Made by a program: the position numbers and the translations under genes. From assembly GCA_963678675.1 (NCBI GenBank), contig OY783192.1, forward strand, positions 3,110,001 to 3,174,000: a stretch of DNA of 64,000 nucleotides. Direction: 5' to 3'. Below are positions 11,647 through 21,960 of the stretch, piece after piece; position 1 is the stretch's first letter; each line of letters starts with the position of its first letter. The stretch comes from Xiphydria camelus (lineage: Eukaryota; Arthropoda; Insecta; Hymenoptera; Xiphydriidae). The notes beneath the pieces are model-generated. The model was given only the letters and a program-made list of their open reading frames with translations. It was not told where the DNA came from and did no database searches.

Positions 11647-12286
11647 CACTGAGAGAAAAGTGGGTGGTACAATCGACCCGTAATCGCAAGGTTGAATTTT
11701 CTTGGTCGCTATAATATGGTTAAATTTACAATTAAAGAGACCATAAATGCAGTCGAAATAAATTTTGTTACGCGGTTATAGTAACAATAAGATTGTAGTT
11801 TATGACAGACTTGCGCCATGATTAAATTAACCAGAGAAGATCGATAATGTTACTGCATGGTAATGTCAACTATATACGCTGAGAGAAAAAAATGGTAACA
11901 TTCAATTACATATATCTGGCGTTTACGGATGGGGAAATGCAGAATTAGTTATTCCGCCTAATAAATTTGGTTGTAACGATTAACGGCTATTCGAAAGAAA
12001 CAAGCTGCAGCCAATTCGAGTCAATTATGAGTTGAAGTAACTCAAAATCTGCATTCCCCCATCGTAAGCGCCGATTTGGTCAAATTTCCTATATTTCTCT
12101 CTCGGTGTACAGAAAAAGATTGAGGACATCAATCGATTTTACTGCAGGTTGATCTTGTTGCAGCGATCGTGATCTCTTGTTATTATAACCAGAACTTCAC
12201 TTTTTAGAAGAATTACAGAATCATGGTTGGCACTAAAGTGCTTCTAGTTAGATTATGGTTCTTCTAACCAGATTTTTCTCTCAGCG
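11647..12286. mobile_element. CACTGAGAGAAAA MITE, family 1 copy 2
   Basis: Runs from CACTGAGAGAAAAGTGGGTG after TA (11645-11646) to GATTTTTCTCTCAGCG. The flanking TA on the right has changed to CA. The interior aligns with copies at 5008 and 52394 ('ATAAATGCAGT.GAAATAA', 'TTACTGCATGGTA.TGTCAAC'). A different MITE is inserted at 11877-12107. Confidence 0.8.
11877..12107. mobile_element. MITE nested in family 1 copy 2, with visible empty site
   Basis: Ends CGCTGAGAGAAAAAAATGG and TATTTCTCTCTCGGTG flank a core with 'GTTTACGGATGGGGAAATGC' mirrored by 'GCATTCCCCCATCGTAAGCG'. TA lies on both sides (11875-11876, 12108-12109). In the sister copies the host sequence reads straight through 'CAACTATATAAAAAAA', so the pre-insertion site and the TA duplication can be read directly. 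Confidence 0.8.
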
Positions 12287-13345
12287 CACGCGAATCCGAA
12301 TGCCGCCGCGGCAGGCGGCAACGTCATCGCGAGGTATAGCTATTGCGGATGGTTTCTCCGTTTGGCACATTCACCACCACCACCACCACCACGCGTAACG
12401 AGGTAAAATCCCGTTTGACCCGTACGACACCGAGTAAAAATCCGTAATTCGCCGTATAGAGCCGAGCGTGCGCGGAGCTCATTACGCGTGGAAAGTCACG
12501 ATGACTGTCTCGGAATGTAGGCGGCGCGATTTTTCTTATCGTATTTGGCTGTATCGATGTGCTCCGATCGGTTTCGAATTACATAGCTATAGGCACAGGT
12601 ACGTCGGCTGGATTCGCCTGCACGAACGGAGGAGCGCCACGTGTGTTATATACCTACTTCTATCGGATCATCTGCCTACTTTCGAACGCCCCAACGTGAA
12701 TTCTCGCGCTTCAAGAACAGGGAGACGTCACTTTTCGCGTCGTCGAGTACCTATAGTGCCGTCGTGCACGCGGTAATATTAATCGTTATTCGTGTCCGTG
12801 CAATACGGAACATACGACGCATCTGTCGATTGACGGTTTACTTGCATTTACCTAATAATGAGAAAATACTGAAATTGTGTCGAGGAATTTTATGAATGAT
12901 AGAAAAGTCAGAGAAGTTTAAACAGAGTCGGGAGAGACTTAAACTCCTCGAGAATTCCAATCCCAAGTGCGAAAATAATTCTTCGAAACTCGAAAACCTT
13001 CTTTCGCTCGAATTTCATGAAACAATAAGGACGGTGATTAAATGAATGCGCCGCTCCAGTTAACAAGTGACCATCGAAACAAAAGTTTCAGCGAGACGAC
13101 AGCGAGTCGATTGCGGGCGGAAGGGGGGGGGGGGGGGGGGGCGAAATTGAAAAATGTCGAGAAAGAGGTATATCTTCGAGATGAAGTGGTACAGACGGTA
13201 GCCGGTCTTTGCGGATACCTACTACGTACCGGCAATGTATAATTAGTCTAATGACAGTTCCGAGTGCCGACGGAGTCTCGGGAGTACCATCCCGCGCTGC
13301 CTTCCATACATGACAACCCCGTCTTCGGGACGTGTACCTATTATA
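12287..13345. other. Non-coding stretch with simple repeats
   Basis: Holds a CAC trinucleotide run at about 12371-12393 and a 19-base G run at 13123-13141. No gene or element is recognised. Open frames up to 102 codons have no known domain. Confidence 0.45.
13123..13141. repeat. Poly-G tract (19 G)
   Basis: An uninterrupted run of 19 G on the plus strand, preceded by GCGGGCGGAA. Such tracts are rare and error-prone in sequencing, so the exact length is uncertain. G-quadruplex formation is possible. Confidence 0.85.
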
Positions 13346-14057
13346 CAGGGTGTTTCAAAATTCAATACAAATATTTGAAGGGTGTATTTTTGAGATCAAA
13401 ATAAGACTTTTTTTCCCTATAAACATATGTCCTAAAATACACCCCCTCCGAGCTACAGTCATCTTAATTTTCATTTTTAAAAATCGATTTATGGCATTTT
13501 TAGGTCAACAAAACGACTAGAGCACTCGTCTTTCCAATTTTTAGAATATTTGATGCGCAATTATTGCAACCACAGTTTAAAATAATCGATTTTTTCGTGT
13601 AAACTTTATTACATAAACGATCCCCCGTTCGTTTATCGGCGATTATCTCGAAAACGGTAAGTTGTATCAAAAAAATGCAAGAGCCCAAAATTTTAGATTT
13701 CTGTCTGTCCGACGAGATAGTCTTACTCATTTTTTAAATTTCTAAACGGAAACATGAAATTTCGGTCATTAAATGCGCATACCCCCCTCAATCCACCCCG
13801 AAATTACGTTTATGCCATTTTAGGGGTAAGAAATCAGTAGAACGTTCGAAACAGCAGTGGCTTGCAAATTTTTAAGAAATTTGATGAATAATTGCAGTCA
13901 GAATTGAAAATAAACGATTTTTTTTTATGACAATTAAGTTGGCTGTAGCTCGGAGGGGGTGTATTTCAGGACACATGTTTATAGGAAAAAAAAAAGTCTT
14001 ATTTTGATCTCAAAAATACGCCCTTCAAATATTTGTACTGAATTTTGAAACACCCTG
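13346..14057. mobile_element. 712 bp element with ~120 bp TIRs (CAGGGTGTTTCAAAATTCA)
   Basis: Both ends carry CAGGGTGTTTCAAAATTCA in inverted orientation. The repeat extends about 120 bp, through 'AATAAGACTTTTTTTCCCTAT' and 'ACACCCCCTCCGAGCTACAG'. TA flanks on each side (13344-13345, 14058-14059) fit a TA duplication. The 470 bp middle has no transposase-like ORF. The CAGGGTG start occurs in several insect DNA transposon groups, so the superfamily stays open, with Tc1/mariner-type favoured by TA. Confidence 0.8.
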
Positions 14058-14059
14058 TA

Positions 14060-15446
14060 TATAACCAACACGACACTCCGAGCTCCGGCGATACCACGCG
14101 ATTCTCTCTCACCTACTTAGTTCGTTTATCATTTTCACCGCAGCTCTCACAACTATCGTTTCATCCCGCTCCTCGCCATTCACCGCGCCGAGAGAAATCC
14201 CTGCTCCCCTCCCGTGCACCTATACATCTCGCCTCGTGACATTTTCGGAAATTCTCTCCCCGAGCGGACGAGGTCTAGTTCAGCGAGCTCGGCGACCCGT
14301 AGTACCATAGTTGCCGCGTTAGAGCTTCGCGGAACTTCGCAAATAAGGCATCCCTCGGCTCCAACTGCCGTCAAAGTAAACTGATGTTGCCGCATCACAC
14401 GTCGCGAGTCCTAGTCCCGAGAAAATTGCATTTGTGTGGTCTCCTGACTAGTGGAAAGCGGCACGAGGTCGGCCGTCCCTCGCGCGGACAAGAGCTTGCG
14501 GACAAAGTAGACCGTGCCGTGTACGGTAAATTAACGCGTACGTGCGATGCGCCGTTCTCTCTCTCTCTCCATCTTCTTCCTTGAATCCCACCCCTTGCTC
14601 TACCGCGCGTGCTCCGCGGAATAATTCATATTTCGCGCATCGCCGTACGCTTCACACCGCGCGAGTTTTGCCTCCCGGTTGTTTCGGTCGCCGGTAGGTA
14701 CTAAATTTTACGACGGTCCTCTCGACGCTTTTACCGCGCGCGCAACGCGGGGAAAGGTCGGCTCGGTGGACGTTAACCTTTTACCGCTGTCCGTGCTCCG
14801 TGTAACTTTTGGAAATGTCGTGGGATTTTAAGTCGTTTTCTCGTGAACGATCGGGTGAAAATTATATCCTGATATTTTATCGAGTCGTGTTTCGACGAGT
14901 CGTTTCATCGAGGGTTTTTTACATTTCTTTCAATGTAAAAAAATGAAACGTCTGTACGATAGATATAAATGTGTCATTCTCGAGAAATTTCTAAGCGGTC
15001 GCATCATCGCGTCATCGCCTTGCCCGATAATCGGTGCAACATCTAGTTTTCGAACGGCACGCCGCCCGCGACGTAAACCGAAACTATTGACGATTTTCTC
15101 CGCAATATTCCCTCCCGTGTTTCACCGCTCGCCGCGTACAGCGTGCGAAAGTGCCCGTGGCACGCGCGCGTTAATAGCCCTTTAGACGCTAATTCGGTTT
15201 GGCTTTAAAGCTTGTAAAAGGGAGCGGTTTCAGCGATGATAAACCTATCAGCGATGTAAACGACGTCGCGTTCGCCGTTATTATACCGCGGCATTTAATG
15301 CGATCGCATTCTCTGCCCCTGTTATACACGCGCGGGCACTTGGCGCGTTTGGTATAAAGTACGTATCCACCTCAGGGACATGATGAAGTATTGAAAAATC
15401 GTCCCGTCCAACTTCTCAGTGTCAGGAGTGTACAGTAGGTAGACAT
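14060..15446. other. CpG-rich non-coding stretch
   Basis: CpG-rich sequence with a CT run near 14558-14570 and pyrimidine-rich patches. No recognised exon, RNA gene or element. It could hold regulatory sequence, but nothing in it can be named. Confidence 0.4.
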
Positions 15447-15471
15447 AGGGGAGAACGGGGCAAATTGCAAC

Positions 15472-15736
15472 ACACAGAGAAAAAGAATCAATTGGATTTA
15501 CTGAAAATTACTTACGGGGTCGCACAAGTAGTTATTTATTTTTATCAATGAAATTTTCTAACACATCACTCTTAGATACCTCTTTCTCACAATCATGTGG
15601 AATACTTAGTATGTGATTGCAAGAAAGAAATATCAAATTAATGTGTGAAAAAAGAGATCTAATTGATCTAAATAAATAATTTCTCGCGACCCTGCAAGTA
15701 ATTTTTATTAGATTCAACTAAATACTTTTCTCTATG
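15472..15736. mobile_element. MITE with ACAGAGAAAAAG ends
   Basis: Inverted arms: left 'ACAGAGAAAAAGAATCAATTGGATTTACTGAAAATTACTT..GGGTCGC', right 'GCGACCCTGCAAGTAATTTTTATTAGATTCAACTAAATACTTTTCTCT' (written in parts). The outer bases resemble the CACTGAGAGAAAA group while the core is distinct. No coding capacity. Confidence 0.65.
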
Positions 15737-15740
15737 CATG

Positions 15741-15953
15741 CACGGAGAAAAAATTGTGTGGTAAATTTTGGGACAAGACCAATTTCTTGTTACGATAACT
15801 ACACTTTTAGTACAAATTATAGTAAAACTTGTAGAAGTTGCAAACGTTTGCTGTAATTTTTATTAAAACTGTAGTTATTGTGACAATAAATTGAAATTTT
15901 CCCACATTTTACCAGAAACTTTGTAAATGTTAAAATTTATTTTTTGTTTGCAT
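15741..15953. mobile_element. CACGGAGAAAA MITE, family 3 copy 1
   Basis: Starts CACGGAGAAAAAATTGTGTG. The core 'ACGATAACTACA', 'ATTATAGTAAAA' and 'GCAAACGTTTGCTGTAATTTT' matches copies near 27.8 and 50.7 kb. The right end has decayed (expected TTTTTCCGTG is replaced). It abuts the previous MITE with almost no spacer. Confidence 0.65.
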
Positions 15954-16506
15954 GTGGATAAGTTACAAGTCAATTTTTTCTAACAAGAAACCCTCCAGAG
16001 GAAGAAAAATTACAGTTTTTTTTTAGTTGAGTCGTAGTTCGGCCTCTTACCAGTAGAAAGCACTACAGTATCGGCACAATTTTGTAAATTTTATAAAAGA
16101 AAGTATATTTAAGGTAGGCACATTTGTCACGTGCCAATATAACGACGCTTATTTAATTTGCATAACCTGTGTTTCAAAGTATTTAGACGAGTTCCGTTAA
16201 CCAATTATGTGGTAATAACTATAAACATTGAAAGGGTCTTCAAAAAGTCAAGTGATTCAGGGTATCCAAGCATGCTGATGCAACATACACCGAACGCGGT
16301 GCAAATTGCAACACGTGTATAGATTATTATTGTTGTTTCTTCATAATTCCTCAATTTTTTTGAATAACTTCAATTCTGTTCCACAATTTGATTCCCAGTA
16401 CGTTAAACAGTGTGATATGACTCCCGAAAACTAATTATCATTTTCAGTAAAACAGGGGAAAAATGAAACATAAAATTTGTTGTAACCTCGTGGTAGGTCT
16501 CCCCTA

Positions 16507-17375
16507 GGTACGTATCCAGTAGTTCACTTCCCCATTGTCGATATACGCACGTCACGTCTGTACATTGCGCCGACCAATATGATCGTTTCTCGCAAACTCT
16601 CCCTCGATACCGCGTAATTCAAGATTGCGCTTTCATCGATTCCTCCCGCGGCTTCCGCTCGCGATAAAGACGTCAAAGTTCTTGAGATACGCCGTCTATA
16701 GGTAACCGCGATCTTACAACGTCTCGCCTAGCCCCGCGGCGAAATCGCATCACCCGCCCAGCCGGCATCTCCGCGCAAAGTTCTTCGAAAAGGCATTTTT
16801 GCGTCTATTCGCTCGCAGTTGCGAGGTTGACTGGGTCAGGGCGAGGCCGCAGGTCGATATGGCCACTGTACGAATATGTAGCGGCGCAGCTCGCCACCTC
16901 TCGCGGCAAACCACCGGCTCACCACCGTCCATGCGCCGCGAATCTCTATTAACGGCTCTTCCTCTTCCTTTTCCTCTCGGACGCCCGTCTACACCGCGAC
17001 CCCTACAACCTATTGTATATCAGCCCCGCAATGGAGATCTGGTTGTTGGAACGACTACCCGATAACCGAAACCGGCAATGTCGCGGCCCAACCACACAAA
17101 CGCGTCCTGTATCGGGTCATATAATTAATTGTCGACAATAACGTCGTCGACTCAAATGAAATACGAGCTCGTTTATTGAAAAGTTTAGACGCTTGCTGTC
17201 TAAGTCTACTATAACTATACCAATGTATGTACTCGTATATACTTCTGTATATCGTTATCATGTGTCATAACTGCATAACGATGTATTCGATCTCCCCCAG
17301 AACCAAATATCATCAGAACTACCATAGCTCGTCACATCCAGTCAAATAGTTTAGCCTTTATTACGATTATGTATA
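16507..17375. other. Unannotated non-coding stretch
   Basis: A CpG-rich left part and an AT-rich right part. No gene, RNA or repeat family is recognised. Confidence 0.4.
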
Positions 17376-17627
17376 CACTGTGCAAAGAAATTGATTAAGC
17401 TTAATACAATTGTATATATAAAGCTTTTATCCAATGCGTGATTATGAAAATTAATATATTTCGTTATAAGATTTATATTCAATTTTTAATTTAATAGTAT
17501 ATAATGTTCAACAAACATTTAATACAAGTTTCACGAGGGAATATATGAATTTTTACAATTACGTGTATAGAAAATAAAGCTTTATATAAAATTATATTAA
17601 AAATACAAATGTGTGTTAAATTGTGCG
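17376..17627. mobile_element. CACTGTAAA-family MITE, copy 3
   Basis: Starts CACTGTGCAAAGAAATTGAT after TA (17374-17375). It carries 'TTAATACAATTGTATATATA', then 'AAGCTTTTATCCAATGCGTG' and the mirrored 'TACGTGTATAGAAAATAAAGC'. Because it is uninterrupted at AATACAATTGTATA, it serves as the empty-site reference for the foldback inserted in the copy at 40794. The right end is diverged. Confidence 0.65.
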
Positions 17628-18332
17628 TAACTTTAAGTTTTATCACAGTCCAATTTTAAAAACAGATGTATAATACCTTTCCAAATGACGAAACAAGTGC
17701 TCGAGCCTTTCGATTTTGTATAGAGATTCGGGTTATCGTTAATTTTTTATCCCCCTTCGCATTCCTACACATATACAGATATTGAAAAATGTTGTTTCTT
17801 CGGATTCGATCGAACACGATCTCGCAATGTATACGACCGACTTTCATCGCCTTATCCCAGCACCGCGTGTATACGGTTAGAGTCGAATATCGCGGAATAC
17901 AAATGGAATATTATTCCTTGGTGGAGAAAGGGTAACAGACACCTTTACGCGGAGAGATCTTTCCGAGCGGAAAGGCGGGTACAAGGGACGAAACATGGCG
18001 GAGGCGTCCGGTGTTCGGCAGATTGCCAGGGGACAAACGCAACCCTGAGAGACCATCGCGCCAACTGCGGCCCCGTGAACGGAATTTAAAAAGGGTCGGC
18101 CATTATAAGTTTCCCACTTTTCATCGAGTTTCCTCCTTCGCGCGGGAAATCCCATTCATCATAATGACAATAATTAGGGATCAAACGCCATTATAGGAGC
18201 CGATGGTAATGCGGCAGAAGGTCGAGCCGAGCTTTCGTGAACCGTGGAGGGCCAGTAAAACTTTAAAATCACTCGACACTAATTTCAAGTACAGTAACAT
18301 TTGTTTCTTCCGGGGTGGTATATGAGTACCTA
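17628..18332. other. Unannotated non-coding stretch
   Basis: No recognised feature. Open frames on both strands in the CpG-rich part near 17880-18190 are short and unlike known proteins. Confidence 0.4.
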
Positions 18333-18617
18333 CACTGAGAAAAAAGTTCATTTCAATCAACTGAATTCTCGTTCCTCCATCCGTAAGAGCAGTATTTTGT
18401 TGAATTAATTGAAATGTTTTATCGATTCGAAAGAACTTAATTTCTTAGTTTTTATTTAATATGCATATTTTATTTAATGCATACATCTATATAAAAATTC
18501 ATTCGAATCGACCAAATGTTAGTCGATTCGACAAAATCAGTCGACTCGACAGAATGCTGCTCTTACGAATGGGAAAACGAGAATTCAGTTGATTCAAATG
18601 AACTTTCTTTCGGTGCA
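18333..18617. mobile_element. CACTGAGAAAAAAG MITE (single copy in window)
   Basis: TIRs of about 65 bp: the left opens CACTGAGAAAAAAGTTCATT and the right closes AATGAACTTTCTTTCGGTG. The arms share 'CAACTGAATTCTCGTT' and 'GTAAGAGCAG'. The interior is rich in 'TCGATTCGA' words. Terminal bases match the common CACTGAGAGAAAA end while the core is unique. Confidence 0.7.
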
Positions 18618-19221
18618 CATACTTTTTACAGTAATTTGAGTGATACTGGTGATTCGATTGAAATCTTGAGAGTCGATTATTTCATACGCATTTTGTACAG
18701 AGTCGTACTTTCGAAATCCATATATAATACGAATTTCAAGCCCCGGAGCTTTCATACGAGCGTCTTCCCCTGCTTCAGCTCCGCTTCCCGGACAGGGAAG
18801 ACGTCACTGTCAGTGTTATTCCAAAGACTAATCTTGGTTTAACGTAATTTACGGCTGGATTAGCTTCAGTTTTATCGCATCGAATTACAATACGGCTTCG
18901 TCGTGCGAGTCGGCGTCAGGGGGAGAACGTAAGGGAGAAGACCCAGGGGTTGTAGCTTTCGTGGAGGGCGATCGATGAGAACGCGAGATACCCAAGTTTG
19001 ATTTAGCAATCGAGGAGGATGTTTAGTGTTCTGAAAAATTTTTATCGATCGTTACAGTCAGATGAGGGCATAGATAATGTGAAACAACGGCGCCGCCTGT
19101 CAGTTTCCCGTGTGACGTTCCGCATTAATTCGTCGACGTAAATTATTACCAATAGCGACGTCCAAATGATACGATTGGTTTGACCTCTTGCATCAATATT
19201 TTGTATACGTCCATATACGTA
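18618..19221. other. Unannotated non-coding stretch
   Basis: No recognised gene, RNA or repeat. Confidence 0.4.
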
Positions 19222-19624
19222 CACTGAAAAAAATATAATGGAATTTAACACATGCGTTTATTTGACTACAAAGTGAATTGATCCAAGTATTTTATATTTC
19301 AAACGACTAAATATCTATTGGAATGATAAAATACGCGCATCTCGAGAGAAATAACTGTTGTTTCCAAAAAAAAAAAATGTTTTCTTCGATCAAAAATATG
19401 ATATAATTCCAGGATCAAACCATGATTTTCTTTGTGCAAGAAAATATTTTATAGGCTTGAGTGTAATTGTTTCTTTCGCACAGGAAAAACGTCTCGTCCC
19501 AACGAAAATATTCTTGAATCAAAAATACATATTCTTCGAACAAAAATGTATATTTTTAAAAATCTTTAAGATCATATCGATCGAGAAACATCTGTTTGAC
19601 ACCAGCAATTATTTCTCTCGGTGT
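19222..19624. mobile_element. CACTGAAAGAAAT MITE, family 2 copy 2
   Basis: Starts CACTGAAAAAAATATAATGG after a TA and ends 'GACACCAGCAATTATTTCTCTCGGTG' (in parts), the same 3' arm as the copy ending at 8689. The interior is about 110 bp longer than that copy and the left arm has diverged. Confidence 0.6.
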
Positions 19625-19625
19625 G

Positions 19626-21049
19626 CATTGTTTGAAGCTACATATATACATACATCGTACGTCTAGCAGCTAGAGAAAAAAAAAGGATCAACGAGATATC
19701 AAGAAAGGGACGAGAAAGACTAAATGTCACGATCGGATGGGATCGAGGTCCCGTTTATTCGATTCCTTCAATTCTTCAAATTCGGTTATCGCTTCTCCGA
19801 TCACGACTCCCTCGTCCTATTCTTTCCACCAACGAAATTGTACGCTACTCGGTGCTTTCGATGCCTCGCGTGTACGGTCCTCCGTACGAATGCGAAATCT
19901 CCGTTGAATTTCCGCAACTGCACGCGCACAGTGGGAGAGCCATTCGAGTCCCGATCCGGTGCATCGAGGAGACCGGATACATTTATGTAGGTGACGCACG
20001 TAACAGACATCGTGTACTTTTCTCATTTCGTCACAACGCGGCAAGAGTCGCGCGAGGATGTTCCAGCATCCGGCAGGTCTCGTTCCCGTCGGCGCTTCCC
20101 GCGCGCAACTTTCCATTCCGCATACCTGGCACCATCCGCTCGCATAAATAGGAAGACGGAGGAGCGTACCACGCGCTTGTATTATACCCCTTGCATGCCT
20201 TCGCGTGACGGCATTATCATCGAACTGTCTCGGAGCTGAGCTCGCCTTTCGGCTCGAGCGGATGCGGTTGCACATTGCCGCGCTGAGATTGCCGCGGGTT
20301 TCGGCTCTATCCGAGTCCGTTGTCTTTCCGCACACGTCGACCCCGTTACGGGGATTCTCGTCTTCGCTGCGATCGACTTATACAGGGGCGGAAAATCCGA
20401 GCCGCGTCGTCGCTGCGAGAGTGTATCTTGATTAAAAGTGCACCTATTCGCGATAGCGCAGTCGAACGGGCAATCTCCGTCAAATTTGAGTACGAAATGG
20501 ATGAAATATTAGCCTGGCGGAGGAGTGGCGACGTACGGAAGTGGAACGCGGCAGTGAGATTCGAACGCGACGAGTTTTCAGGTCGTTGCATATTACGCGA
20601 CGCCCGTAACAGATCCGTTAATTGGCAGTTATATCATCGTCAATTTACTTAACTCCCCGCGACGGCTTTTAGATTGCTCCTTGGCGGCGTTATACCGTCG
20701 AGAACTTTTGGAGCGTTTCTAATACTGTTGCTTTACGGCGACTGGTAATGGAGCACTCCGCGAAATGAGATGCCATAACCGACTCGTGAAATAAACGCTG
20801 TTTTACCGCGATGACGAGATGACGAAACCGCCACCCCTTGCCGTGACAGACTCGTTAATATTCTTGCGGTTTCCGGCTCGTCTCATCCTGCAGGAGGTAC
20901 TGGACCGCCGTATGGCGTGTCGATGAATTTTTTGAAATCGCGCAGAGAATCGAATTTTTCGATTCGTATCGAACCTTTTTTTCAGCGTACCTCAAATGAT
21001 CATTACGTCGATTACGCTAAAATTGTATCGCGATGTATCGTATTATCTA
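19626..21049. other. CpG-rich non-coding stretch
   Basis: CpG-dense between about 19780 and 20640. Overlapping open frames occur on both strands, the longest 172 codons on the minus strand, and none resembles a known family. The opposing long frames are explained by scarcity of stop codons. A regulatory or exon role cannot be ruled out. Confidence 0.4.
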
Positions 21050-21057
21050 AAGTGAAT

Positions 21058-21418
21058 GTCCCAATTCCTAACCGAATTCTCAAATATCTCCTTATTAACT
21101 TATCGTAGACTGTTCACATGGATATCTTTATTATCCCTTATAATTTAGATAAATATTTCTCTGTTAATCGAAGGCACATCGATTTTATACTTTTATCGAT
21201 AGGGTAGACCGAGGTGAATCGGATCATAAGATACATATTTCTTAAATAGTGTTGAAAATGAGCACTTCGATCGTTCATATTGCTTCGTTCCTCTCCAGTG
21301 AAGTAATTCGAGTAATCGAGATGCTCATTATTCACAACGCTTTAAGAAATATAAAATTGGTCCGATTCGCCTTGGTCTACCCTAAGAACTAAATATATAA
21401 GTGGTTAGGAATTGGGAC
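21058..21418. mobile_element. Possible outer TIR element around a MITE
   Basis: GTCCCAATTCCTAACC (21058-21073) and GGTTAGGAATTGGGAC (21403-21418) are perfect 16-base inverted repeats on either side of the MITE at 21202-21382. They may be the ends of an older, otherwise unrecognised element. Confidence 0.4.
21202..21382. mobile_element. GGGTAGACCGAGG foldback MITE
   Basis: Arms GGGTAGACCGAGGTGAATCG and CGATTCGCCTTGGTCTACCC (the latter with small differences) continue inward to 'ATTTCTTAAA..GTGTTG' mirrored by 'CACAACGCTTTAAGAAAT'. TA stands on both sides (21200-21201, 21383-21384). Confidence 0.7.
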
Positions 21419-21427
21419 GCTTACCTT

Positions 21428-21649
21428 ATACCATATGAGTCTAAGCTTACTCACCAGGAAGAAAACTAGAATCACTGTTATCTCATTATTTTATGAACCT
21501 TTGGCCTATATCGACATAAGGCTTTACTATGGATAAAAATATAATTTTCAAAAAAGTATTACACAAATATGAGCCGAAAGCTCATAAATAATGAGATAAT
21601 AGGGATTCGAGTTTCTTTCCCGGCGAGTATAGTTTAGCCTCATATGATA
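21428..21649. mobile_element. MITE with CATATGAG.CTAA ends, copy 2
   Basis: Arms of about 65 bp are inverted copies. The left holds 'CATATGAGTCTAAGCTTACT' and 'TTATCTCATTATTT', the right 'AATAATGAGATAATAGGG' and 'GTTTAGCCTCATATG'. The middle matches the element at 6150-6343. Confidence 0.7.
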
Positions 21650-21813
21650 TGTACTCGTACATGAACGGCGTAATGGTCACGATAGCGACACCACTTCAAA
21701 TTACTTCGCGCGTACAGCGTCAACACGAATTGAATTCAACCGACTATTCGCGCGACGAGACAGTGATAAAGGCCGTATTTACTTCTGAAAACTGGTATGT
21801 GACCTACGATAAA

Positions 21814-21960
21814 TGTGCCCATAATTATGAGTGATCTGTCAAAATTTAAAAAAAATGAGTTTCAGTTATTAATTTAGTTTAAAATAATGTGGTGTGAAAT
21901 AACAGATAAACTCATTTTTTTTTAATTTTGACTTAGACCACTTTCATTATTATGGGCACA
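21814..21960. mobile_element. 147 bp foldback MITE (TGTGCCCATAATTATGA)
   Basis: Near-symmetric hairpin. The left arm TGTGCCCATAATTATGAGTG continues through AAAATTTAAAAAAAATGAG. The right arm closes CATTATTATGGGCACA. No coding capacity. Confidence 0.7.

Larger units (their letters stand above)
15448..16504. mobile_element. Possible ~1.06 kb TA-flanked element hosting two MITEs
   Basis: The putative ends are GGGGAGAACGGGGCAAATTG after TA (15446-15447) and GTGGTAGGTCTCCCC before TA (16505-16506). A second 'GGTGCAAATTGCAACAC' block lies near 16296-16313. Inverted similarity is short, essentially GGGGAGA plus scattered matches, so the call is tentative. Two MITEs (15472-15736, 15741-15953) lie inside. 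Confidence 0.35.

Noticed and set aside
12371..12393. Trinucleotide run as possible coding repeat
   Set aside because: No long open frame or splice context supports a protein; kept only as simple repeat sequence.
19817..20335. 172-codon minus-strand open frame
   Set aside because: CpG-rich region where several frames on both strands are open together. Composition is arginine- and cysteine-scattered with no known motif.
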